The notes below the pieces were generated by a model. That model saw only the letters and a list, made by a program, of their open reading frames with translations, searched no databases and had not been told where the DNA came from. DNA of 5,360 bases from Thioalkalivibrio sp. (GTDB lineage: Bacteria > Pseudomonadota > Gammaproteobacteria > Ectothiorhodospirales > Ectothiorhodospiraceae), in assembly GCA_018224485.1 (NCBI GenBank), contig JAGTVE010000160.1, positions 1 to 5,360 of the forward strand, written 5' to 3'. Each line of letters starts with the position of its first letter. The first letter of the stretch is position 1. Made by a program: the position numbers and the translations under genes. Below are positions 1 to 5,360 of this stretch, in pieces.

Positions 1-14
1 CTCCGCGGGGCCGC

Positions 15-29
15 GTTACCTTACGTAAC
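15..29. promoter_or_regulatory. Upstream dyad 1, GTTAC-N5-GTAAC
   Basis: Perfect 5-base inverted arms (GTTAC at 15-19, GTAAC at 25-29) flank a 5-base spacer. The same architecture recurs exactly 22 bases downstream, close to two helical turns, so the pair would sit on one face of the DNA. It lies about 100-120 bases upstream of the start site predicted from the sigma-54 element at 115-130, where activator sites of sigma-54 promoters normally lie. The binding protein is not recognised. The dyad itself is seen directly; its role as an activator site is inferred. Confidence 0.6.
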
Positions 30-36
30 ACCCATT

Positions 37-51
37 GTTACCGGATGTAAC
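37..51. promoter_or_regulatory. Upstream dyad 2, GTTAC-N5-GTAAC
   Basis: This is a second perfect copy of the dyad at 15-29, with identical arms (37-41 and 47-51) and identical 5-base spacing but an unrelated spacer sequence (CGGAT against CTTAC). Conserved arms with a free spacer are the pattern expected of a protein-binding site rather than of a duplicated segment. Its centre lies about 96 bases upstream of the predicted transcription start. Confidence 0.6.
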
Positions 52-91
52 GGCCTCGGGGCGCGGCGATCTCGGGCGGCCCACAAGTCCT

Positions 92-108
92 TGTACCCAC
101 GGCGTACA
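92..108. promoter_or_regulatory. Dyad TGTAC-N7-GTACA next to the promoter
   Basis: Inverted 5-base arms at 92-96 and 104-108 flank a 7-base spacer, ending seven bases before the -24 element. A second small dyad, ACAAG-TC-CTTGT (83-94), overlaps its left arm. The position would suit a repressor or modulator site, but short dyads of this size also arise by chance and there is only one copy. Confidence 0.25.
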
Positions 109-114
109 GGATCA

Positions 115-130
115 TGGCTTGATTATTGCG
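115..130 (+). promoter_or_regulatory. Sigma-54 (RpoN) type -24/-12 promoter
   Basis: The sequence TGGCTTGATTATTGCG fits the RpoN consensus TGGCACG-N4-TTGCW. TGGC (115-118), the G at 121 and TTGC (126-129) all match, and the invariant GG (116-117) and GC (128-129) are exactly 12 bases apart. Transcription should begin near 140, giving a leader of about 27 bases before the ATG at 168. The two tandem dyads upstream supply plausible activator sites. The element sits in an AT-richer pocket of a GC-rich window and precedes a three-gene unit, so it probably drives the regulator and both transporter genes. Promoter use is inferred from sequence only. Confidence 0.72.
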
Positions 131-167
131 TTCGGGTGACAGCGAGTTCATCACCCTTCGGAAGCCG

Positions 168-2039
168 ATGGCCGACGCGCTCGACACCACCCGGGAGTTC
201 CTGAACACGCTCGCTCCGTTCGACCAGTTCGAACCGGACGCGCTGGAGTTCCTTCTTCCCCGGCTGGAGACGCGGTTCTACGCCAGTGGTGAACGCGTCA
301 CCGATCCGGACAGCGGGCCCGCGCAACGCTTCTTCATCATTCGCCAGGGCCGTGTCCGCGGCGAGACCCCCAGCGAGGACGAGCAGATCTCGGGCAAGGC
401 CTGGGAGCTGGTGCCGGGCGAGTCCTTCCCGATCGGCGCACTGCTGGGTCGGCGGCCGGTGCACACGGTGCATCGGGCACTCGAGGACACCATCTGTCTC
501 GAGCTGTCGGTCGAGGACTTCGACCGCCTGCGCGGCCGGTCGCAGGTCTTCAGCGATTTCTGTTCCCGACGCCTGGCGAGCCTGCTGGAGCGCGTGCACC
601 AGGGGCTGCTGACGCGCAACCTCGGCGCCGCCGGCAGCGGCCAGCTGAACACCCCGCTGGGGGCCCGCATCGCGCGCGACCCGGTCACCTGCGCGGCGGA
701 TGCGTCACTGCGCGAGGCCCTGACCGCGATGCGCGATGCGCGGGTCGGCTCCATCGTCGCGGTCGACGACGAGCGGCGGCCGGTCGGCATCTTCACGATG
801 ACCGATCTCCTCGGCCGCGTCGCGCTGGAGGAGCTGCCGCTCGATATCGCGCTGCGGCAGGTGATGACCCCGGATCCCATTGCATTGCCGGACTCCGCCC
901 CCGGCTTCGAGGGCATCGAGACCATGGCCGAGCACGGGATGAAGCACATCTGCGTGGTCGCCGACGGCCGCCTGGTCGGGGTCCTTGGTGAGCGTGACCT
1001 GCTGACCTCGCATCCGCTGACACTCGACCGGCTGGTGCGCGGCATCCTGCGTGCGGACACCGTCGCCACGATCGCCGCCCACCTGCGCGAGGTGCCGCGG
1101 CTGATCGGCGCGGTGATCAGCCAGGGGGCGGAGGCGGATCAGATCCTCCGCCTGATCACCCGCATCAACGACCACGCGACCCGCCGGGTGCTGGCGCTGC
1201 TGCGGCAGGAACACGACATCGAGGGCATCGAGTTCACCTGGCTGGCCTTCGGTTCCCAGGCACGCGAGGAGCAGGCGCTGAAGACGGACCAGGACAACGG
1301 CATCCTGTTCCGCTGCGACAAGGGACAGGAAGACGCGGTGCGCGAACGCCTGCTCCCCTACGCCCAGGCGGTGAACCGGGCCCTGGACGAATGCGGCTTC
1401 GACCTCTGCCCCGGCGACGTGATGGCGGGCAATCCGGACTGCTGTCTCAGCGGCCCGGAGTGGGAACGGCGCTTCGGGCGCTGGATCGACCAGGGCACGC
1501 CGGAACATCTGCTGAAGAGCTCGATCTTCTTCGACCTGCGCGCGATCGACGGCGACCGGGAGCCGGTCGAGGCATTGCGCTCGCAGATGCTGCGCAAGAC
1601 CGCGTTCAACAGCCGCTTCCGGCGCCAGATGGCGGCCAACCAGATGAGCTTCCGCCCGCCGCTGGGACTGTTCGGAGAGATCCGCAGTGGTGCCGGCGGC
1701 GTCAACATCAAGCTGCAGGGCCTGACGCCCTTCGTGGACGGGGCCCGGGTGATCGCACTGGCCGCGGAGCTGCCGGCCACGCGCACCCACGACCGCCTGG
1801 ACCAGGCGGTATCGGCGGAGGCGATGCGCGCCAACGATGCCCGCGACTATCATGCCGCCCTGCGCTATCTGCAGATGCTGCGGCTGCGCACCCAGCAGCA
1901 GGCACTGGACGCGGACCGCGAGGACAGCAACCGAATCCGTCCGGAGGAACTCGGCACCCTGGAGGCCCGGGTGCTGAAGGAGGCCTTCCGGCAGGCCCGC
2001 AAGCTGCAGGGTCAGCTTGCGGTTCAGTACCAGCTCTGA
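168..2039 (+). CDS. DUF294 nucleotidyltransferase-like regulator with cNMP-like and CBS domains
   Basis: A 623-residue cytosolic protein, normal length for four-domain DUF294 proteins. Residues about 1-145 form a cyclic-nucleotide-binding-like domain; its cassette (about 84-107, GESFPIGALL then RPVHTVHRALED) lacks a clear Arg-Ser/Thr-Ala ligand signature, so cNMP binding is doubtful. Residues about 160-280 are a CBS pair (GIFTMTDLL at 207-215, GVLGERDLL at 271-279), a module that often binds adenine nucleotides. Residues about 300-430 are the DUF294 domain related to the GlnD uridylyltransferase, with catalytic-type residues GS (362-363), REE (366-368) and TDQDN (373-377) intact. Residues about 465-605 match the DUF294 C-terminal domain. 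The ATG at 168 is preferred over the in-frame TTG at 126 because that TTG lies inside the -12 element; GGAAG (160-164) is a close, weak ribosome site. It precedes the transporter genes by 49 bases, so a role in controlling the symporter is likely but inferred. Target and nucleotide are unknown. Confidence 0.88.
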   Translation: MADALDTTREFLNTLAPFDQFEPDALEFLLPRLETRFYASGERVTDPDSGPAQRFFIIRQGRVRGETPSEDEQISGKAWELVPGESFPIGALLGRRPVHTVHRALEDTICLELSVEDFDRLRGRSQVFSDFCSRRLASLLERVHQGLLTRNLGAAGSGQLNTPLGARIARDPVTCAADASLREALTAMRDARVGSIVAVDDERRPVGIFTMTDLLGRVALEELPLDIALRQVMTPDPIALPDSAPGFEGIETMAEHGMKHICVVADGRLVGVLGERDLLTSHPLTLDRLVRGILRADTVATIAAHLREVPRLIGAVISQGAEADQILRLITRINDHATRRVLALLRQEHDIEGIEFTWLAFGSQAREEQALKTDQDNGILFRCDKGQEDAVRERLLPYAQAVNRALDECGFDLCPGDVMAGNPDCCLSGPEWERRFGRWIDQGTPEHLLKSSIFFDLRAIDGDREPVEALRSQMLRKTAFNSRFRRQMAANQMSFRPPLGLFGEIRSGAGGVNIKLQGLTPFVDGARVIALAAELPATRTHDRLDQAVSAEAMRANDARDYHAALRYLQMLRLRTQQQALDADREDSNRIRPEELGTLEARVLKEAFRQARKLQGQLAVQYQL

Positions 2040-2074
2040 CCGCGTGTCGGAGAAACACTTCAACATAAAACACC

Positions 2075-2080
2075 AAGGAG
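2075..2080 (+). promoter_or_regulatory. Strong ribosome binding site of the DUF4212 gene
   Basis: AAGGAG lies eight bases before the ATG at 2089, within an AT-rich leader (2060-2075). It fixes the start of the small subunit and rules out the in-frame upstream extension to 2017, which would overlap the end of the preceding gene. It is by far the best Shine-Dalgarno sequence in the window, suggesting high translation of the small subunit. Confidence 0.85.
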
Positions 2081-2088
2081 ACACTCCC

Positions 2089-2349
<261 letters not shown>

Positions 2350-2356
2350 GAACGCC

Positions 2357-4129
2357 ATGGACCTTAAAACACTGAGTTTCCTGGTCGTTGGTGCGACCTT
2401 CGTGCTCTACATCGGCATCGCGATCTGGGCGAAGGCCGGCAGCACCAGCGAGTTCTACGTCGCCGGCAAGGGCGTGAACCCGATCCTGAACGGCATGGCC
2501 ACCGCGGCCGACTGGATGTCCGCGGCGAGCTTCATCTCGATGGCGGGCCTGATCGCCTTCCTCGGCTTCACCGGGGGCGCCTACCTGATGGGCTGGACCG
2601 GCGGCTACGTGCTGATGGCCCTGCTGCTTGCGCCCTATCTGCGCAAGTTCGGGAAGTTCACCGTGCCCGAGTTCATCGGTGACCGCTTCTACTCGCAGAC
2701 CGCACGCATCGTCGCGGTGATCAGCCTGCTGGTGATCTCGATCACCTACGTGATCGGGCAGATGCGCGGCGTCGGGATTGCGTTCTCGAACATCCTCGAG
2801 GTGGACCTCGCCATCGGCCTGGTCTCGGGCATGGTGGTGGTGTTCATCTACGCGGTGTTCGGCGGCATGAAGGGCATCACCTACACGCAGATCGCGCAGT
2901 ACGTGATCATGATCTTCGCCTACACCGTGCCCGCGGTCTTCATCTCCATGACGCTGACCGGGCACGCCTTCCCGCAGATCGGCCTGGGGTCGACGATGGT
3001 CGGCGAGGACACGCAGCTGCTGCAGGCGCTGGACCAGACGCTGATGGACCTCGGCTTCGCCGCCTACACCTCCATCACGGGCATGTCGCTGATGAACATG
3101 TTCCTGCTGACACTGGCGCTGATGATCGGCACCGCGGGTCTTCCGCACGTGATCATCCGGTTCTTCACCGTGCCGCGCGTGCGTGACGCCCGCAAGTCCG
3201 CCGGCTTCGCGCTGGTCTTCATCGGCATCCTGTACACCACCGCCCCCGCCGTGGGCGCGATGGCCATGTACAACTTCATCAACACCGTGCAGCCGGGTCC
3301 GATCGGCGATCCCCAGGGCAACGTGGTGATCGAGGAACGGCCGGACTGGATGGTGCGCTGGGAGCGGACCGGTCTGCTGGAGTTCGAGGACAAGAACGAT
3401 GACGGCCGGCTTCAGTACTACAACCAGCGGAACGAGGAATTCGCGGAGATGGCCAGCGCGGAGTACGGCTGGGAGGGCAACGAGTTCACCAAGATCGACC
3501 GCGACATCATGGTGCTCGCCAACCCGCAGATCGCCAACCTGCCAAACTGGGTGATCGCGCTGGTCGCGGCGGGAGGTATCGCGGCGGCGTTGTCGACCGC
3601 GGCCGGCCTGTTGCTCGCGATATCGTCCTCGATATCCCATGACCTGATGAAGGGGGTGATCACGCCCGGGATATCGGAGCGGGCCGAACTGCTCTCGGGG
3701 CGGATCGCAATGGGGGCCGCGATCCTGCTGGCGGGCTATCTCGGACTGAATCCACCCGGGTTCGCGGCGGAGGTGGTCGCGCTGGCCTTCGGTCTGGCGG
3801 CAGCCAGCCTGTTCCCGGTGCTGATGATGGGCATCTTCGTGAAGAGGATGAACCGGGAAGGGGCGATCGCCGGCATGCTGGTGGGTCTTGGAGCCACGCT
3901 GCTGTACATCTTCCTGTTCAAGGGCTGGTTCTTCCTGCCGGGCACCAACGTCTTCCCGGACACCGCCGAGTACTGGCTGTTCGGCATCAACCCGACCGGC
4001 TTCGGCGTGATCGGTGCGATCCTGAACTTCATCGTGGCATTCCTGGTGATGAAGGTCACAAAGGCCCCGCCCGAGCACATCCAGCACCTCGTCGAGGACG
4101 TGCGGGTACCGCGCGTGGGTACCAGCTAG
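2357..4129 (+). CDS. Sodium:solute symporter large subunit (VC_2705 / ActP-like family)
   Basis: A 590-residue polytopic inner-membrane protein of the SSS superfamily (TC 2.A.21, LeuT fold) with about 13 hydrophobic helices. Family marks include ADWMSAASFISMAGL (51-65) in an early helix, FGGMKGITYTQIAQY (168-182), GLPHVIIRFF (261-270) and the helix with ALSTAAGLLL (411-420) followed by SSSISHDL (423-430). S413 and T414 align with the Na2 sodium-site hydroxyls of PutP and vSGLT. Residues about 306-396 form a long acidic loop between helices, placed outside the membrane by the family topology. It carries D345-K-N347-D-D349-G350, resembling a calcium-binding loop. The cytoplasmic tail ends with EHIQHLVEDVRVPR (573-586). 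The substrate cannot be read from the sequence; acetate or another short monocarboxylate is plausible from ActP similarity. It follows the DUF4212 gene by seven bases and is the last gene of the unit. All three AUA codons of the gene are clustered at residues 422-439. Confidence 0.93.
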   Translation: MDLKTLSFLVVGATFVLYIGIAIWAKAGSTSEFYVAGKGVNPILNGMATAADWMSAASFISMAGLIAFLGFTGGAYLMGWTGGYVLMALLLAPYLRKFGKFTVPEFIGDRFYSQTARIVAVISLLVISITYVIGQMRGVGIAFSNILEVDLAIGLVSGMVVVFIYAVFGGMKGITYTQIAQYVIMIFAYTVPAVFISMTLTGHAFPQIGLGSTMVGEDTQLLQALDQTLMDLGFAAYTSITGMSLMNMFLLTLALMIGTAGLPHVIIRFFTVPRVRDARKSAGFALVFIGILYTTAPAVGAMAMYNFINTVQPGPIGDPQGNVVIEERPDWMVRWERTGLLEFEDKNDDGRLQYYNQRNEEFAEMASAEYGWEGNEFTKIDRDIMVLANPQIANLPNWVIALVAAGGIAAALSTAAGLLLAISSSISHDLMKGVITPGISERAELLSGRIAMGAAILLAGYLGLNPPGFAAEVVALAFGLAAASLFPVLMMGIFVKRMNREGAIAGMLVGLGATLLYIFLFKGWFFLPGTNVFPDTAEYWLFGINPTGFGVIGAILNFIVAFLVMKVTKAPPEHIQHLVEDVRVPRVGTS

Positions 4130-4163
4130 CGCAAAGAAGAGTCGCGCCGAGCGCGATCACAAG

Positions 4164-4188
4164 CCCCTCCCCGCAAGCGGGCGAGGGG
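4164..4188. repeat. REP-like palindrome, copy 1
   Basis: Eleven base pairs (CCCCTC with GAGGGG, CCCGC with GCGGG) close around a central AA, interrupted by one bulged C at 4182. No T-run follows, so it is not a normal intrinsic terminator. The core CCCGC-AA-GCGGG recurs at 4544-4555 and, in the opposite orientation, at 4393-4404. Dispersed palindromes of this style are common between genes in GC-rich proteobacteria. It starts 35 bases after the symporter stop codon and could protect the 3' end of the message. Confidence 0.7.
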
Positions 4189-4202
4189 CGTGGGGGGCAG
4201 GA

Positions 4203-4226
4203 ACGGTCACGGCCAGCCGTGAACGT
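4203..4226. repeat. Dyad, possible RNA hairpin in the 3' region
   Basis: TCACGGC (4207-4213) and GCCGTGA (4216-4222) are perfect inverted arms. Three further pairs outside a single mismatch extend the stem to ten pairs. It lies between the symporter stop codon and the terminator, so it would be transcribed with the operon. It could be an RNA structure or a DNA operator. Confidence 0.45.
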
Positions 4227-4245
4227 GTTCATCCCCCGGGGCGGC

Positions 4246-4268
4246 GCGTATCACCGTGATGATTACGC
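4246..4268. repeat. Nested dyads before the terminator
   Basis: GCGTA (4246-4250) pairs with TACGC (4264-4268). Inside it lies the compact palindrome ATCAC-C-GTGAT (4250-4260). The inner palindrome cannot fold as an RNA hairpin because its loop is too small, so it would act, if at all, as a DNA site; the outer one could fold as RNA. TCAC/GTGA half-sites are shared with the dyad at 4203-4226. Confidence 0.35.
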
Positions 4269-4280
4269 CCTCCCCGTTCC

Positions 4281-4308
4281 GGCCCGCCGCAAGGCGGGCC
4301 TTTTCTTT
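4281..4308 (+). terminator. Rho-independent terminator of the transporter operon
   Basis: A perfect 8-pair GC stem (GGCCCGCC at 4281-4288, GGCGGGCC at 4293-4300) is closed by a GCAA tetraloop of the stable GNRA type and followed directly by TTTTCTTT (4301-4308). The T-run lies only on the + strand side, so it ends rightward transcription. It sits 151 bases beyond the symporter stop codon, giving an unusually long structured 3' untranslated region or marking the end of a separate small RNA. Confidence 0.88.
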
Positions 4309-4384
4309 GCGGGACGGCACCGCTGGCCCGCGCGGGATTTCGTGTTAACGGTCATGGCCCCGTGCCACCCCTTACGATGAAGAT

Positions 4385-4562
4385 CTCCCTCCCCCGCTTG
4401 CGGGGACAAATCCGCCGGGAGCGACTCGAACCGCCGCAGGCGGGCCCGAAGGGCGGAGGGCAGGATGCCCGGAGTAACGGTTGGGGTGGGGGGCGCGGCG
4501 CCGGCCCCGGGCCTGACCCCCGGCCCTCAACCCCGGCCCCTCCCCCGCAAGCGGGAGAGGGG
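4385..4562. repeat. Paired inverted REP-like block (BIME- or MITE-like)
   Basis: The left boundary is a palindrome with core CCCGC-TT-GCGGG (4393-4404) preceded by CTCCCTCC. The right boundary is CCCCTC plus CCCGC-AA-GCGGG plus GAGGGG (4537-4562, with one C/A mismatch). CCCGCTTGCGGGG on the left matches the reverse complement of the right copy, so the two form terminal inverted repeats about 130 bases apart. The interior is G-rich then C-rich (GGTTGGGGTGGGG near 4479-4491, repeated CCCCGGCC at 4505-4540). No transposase is present; mobilisation would need an enzyme encoded elsewhere. Confidence 0.6.
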
Positions 4563-4582
4563 GGGGATGCGCGACTTTCGCG

Positions 4583-4609
4583 TTAAGGAACTGTTTTTCA
4601 ACCTATTTT
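4583..4609 (+). promoter_or_regulatory. Weak sigma-70-like promoter candidate for the downstream gene
   Basis: After the GC-rich repeat block the sequence becomes AT-rich. TATTTT (4604-4609) matches four of six -10 bases and TTAAGG (4583-4588) matches three of six -35 bases at 15-base spacing. No -24/-12 pair is visible here, so if this gene is transcribed separately it is not under the same type of promoter as the transporter unit. The match is poor. Confidence 0.25.
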
Positions 4610-4659
4610 TGTGCAGTGCAGCGTTGCGCCCGATTGCCATCCGGAGTATCCATGAATGC

Positions 4660-5360
4660 ATGGACGCCGAACTTCAGGAAATCCGCGACTTCCTGCTCAC
4701 GAGCCCGGATTACGCCGTGCTTCCGGAGCCGGTCCTCGAACGTCTGCCGAAATCGCTGAGCGTCCGGTATCTGCGCCGTGGCAGCCCCTTCCCGCCGCCG
4801 GAATCGGGGGCTGCAGACCTCTGGCTGGTCCGCACCGGCGCGGTGGACCTGAGAGATTCCGAGGACGAACTCCTGGACAAGCTCGGCGAAGGCGACATCT
4901 TCGCGGTGCCTGAGGAGCTGGACCCGGGCAACCCGGTCGCCGGCCGGGTGGTGGAGGATGCCCTGTTCTATCTGCTGCCGGGCCGGGACGCACGGGAGCT
5001 CCGGCAGCAGCACCCCGCCTTTGCCGAGCGCTTCGACCGGGCCAGCCGCCGACCTGCGGAGCAGGCGCTGGCCGCGCGGCGGGCGGGGGGCAATCGCGGC
5101 CATGGGGTGCTGACCGTATCGGTGGGGGAGCTGGTCACCCGCCCCCCGATCACCATCGCCCCCGAGTCGACGATCCGCGCCGCCGCGGAGCGCATGACCG
5201 AGCAGGAGGTGTCCGCCCTGATCGTGATGTCCGGCGACGAACTCGCGGGCATCGTCACCGATCACGACCTGCGCCAGCGCTGCCTCGCGGCGGGCCGCTC
5301 GCGGCAGGAGCCGGTGGGCAACATCATGAGCAGCCGCCTGCAGACCGTCACGCGCGAGAC
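4660..5360 (+). CDS. cNMP-like/CBS domain protein, probable DUF294 paralogue (3' end outside window)
   Basis: The first 233 codons of a cytosolic protein that continues past the right edge. Residues about 5-130 resemble the N-terminal cNMP-like domain of the first gene (EIRDFLLTSPDYAVLP against TTREFLNTLAPFDQFE, then VRYLRRGSPF, LWLVRTGAVDL and GEGDIFAVPEEL). It is shorter and lacks a recognisable Arg-Ser/Thr-Ala phosphate-binding signature. A linker rich in Arg and Ala follows (128-147). Residues about 152 onward are the first CBS motif (VGELVTRPPITIAPESTIRAAAERM, GIVTDHDLR at 197-205) and the start of the second (VGNIMS at 219-224). The family usually continues with DUF294 nucleotidyltransferase domains, not visible here. 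The ATG at 4660 is the only one of three overlapping ATGs in the coding frame; GGAG (4643-4646) is 13 bases away, longer than usual. An upstream in-frame TTG at 4624 is an alternative start. Confidence 0.85.
   Translation, partial: MDAELQEIRDFLLTSPDYAVLPEPVLERLPKSLSVRYLRRGSPFPPPESGAADLWLVRTGAVDLRDSEDELLDKLGEGDIFAVPEELDPGNPVAGRVVEDALFYLLPGRDARELRQQHPAFAERFDRASRRPAEQALAARRAGGNRGHGVLTVSVGELVTRPPITIAPESTIRAAAERMTEQEVSALIVMSGDELAGIVTDHDLRQRCLAAGRSRQEPVGNIMSSRLQTVTRE

Larger units (their letters stand above)
4130..4659. other. Gene-free intergenic region with repeats, dyads and one terminator
   Basis: No convincing gene lies in these 530 bases. In order they contain a REP-like palindrome (4164-4188), two dyads with TCAC/GTGA half-sites (4203-4226 and 4246-4268), an intrinsic terminator (4281-4308), a GC-rich block of about 180 bases bounded by two more REP-like palindromes in opposite orientation (4385-4562), and an AT-rich box (about 4583-4610) before the next gene. 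Short open frames here are low-complexity Pro/Gly/Arg translations of the repeats. Confidence 0.75.

Noticed and set aside
4104..4123. Direct repeat GGGTACC-N6-GGGTACC at the end of the symporter gene
   Set aside because: It lies within coding sequence for VPRVGTS. The repeat follows from Val/Gly and Thr codons and is too short to be meaningful.
4362..4586. 74-codon + strand open frame in the intergenic region
   Set aside because: It consists of the REP-like repeats translated into Pro/Gly/Arg, with no ribosome site and no family resemblance.
4614..4627. Possible -24/-12 element before the second CBS gene
   Set aside because: A TTGC is present at 4624-4627, but the required GG twelve bases upstream is CA, so the invariant dinucleotide is missing.
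4603..5265. 220-codon - strand open frame opposite the second CBS gene
   Set aside because: The + strand frame from 4660 shows clear CBS motifs; this one is a shadow without domain features.

Overview
The window comes from a GC-rich bacterium (mid-60s percent GC by eye, with strong G/C at third codon positions). The gene set, codon use and terminator style fit a gammaproteobacterium. An acidic extracytoplasmic loop in the transporter would suit a salt-tolerant group such as the Ectothiorhodospiraceae, but that placement is an inference. All four supported genes lie on the + strand.

Layout. Positions 1-167 are a regulatory region. It holds two tandem GTTAC-N5-GTAAC dyads, a TGTAC-N7-GTACA dyad, and a very good sigma-54 type -24/-12 element at 115-130. 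Next is a probable operon of three genes. The first (168-2039) encodes a cytosolic four-domain protein with a cNMP-binding-like fold, a CBS pair, a DUF294 GlnD-like nucleotidyltransferase and a DUF294 C-terminal domain. The second (2089-2349) encodes the small two-helix DUF4212 subunit. The third (2357-4129) encodes the large sodium:solute symporter of the VC_2705 type. A gene-free stretch (4130-4659) follows. It contains three copies of a REP-like palindrome (CCCGC-WW-GCGGG core), two further dyads, one strong intrinsic terminator at 4281-4308 and a short AT-rich box. A fourth gene starts at 4660 and runs off the right edge. It is a second cNMP-like/CBS protein, probably a paralogue of the first gene.

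How the genes work together. The DUF4212 and SSS proteins belong to families known to be encoded side by side as small and large subunits of one sodium-coupled symporter. The substrate is not readable from the sequence; a short monocarboxylate, as for ActP, is plausible. The co-transcribed DUF294 protein combines putative adenine-nucleotide sensing (CBS) with an intact nucleotidyltransferase motif, so it is a good candidate for post-translational control of the transporter. The sigma-54 promoter with upstream activator-like sites suggests that an enhancer-binding activator switches on the whole unit. The most noteworthy elements are that promoter architecture, a DxNxDG calcium-loop-like motif in the symporter's external loop, and the two cNMP/CBS proteins flanking the transporter.
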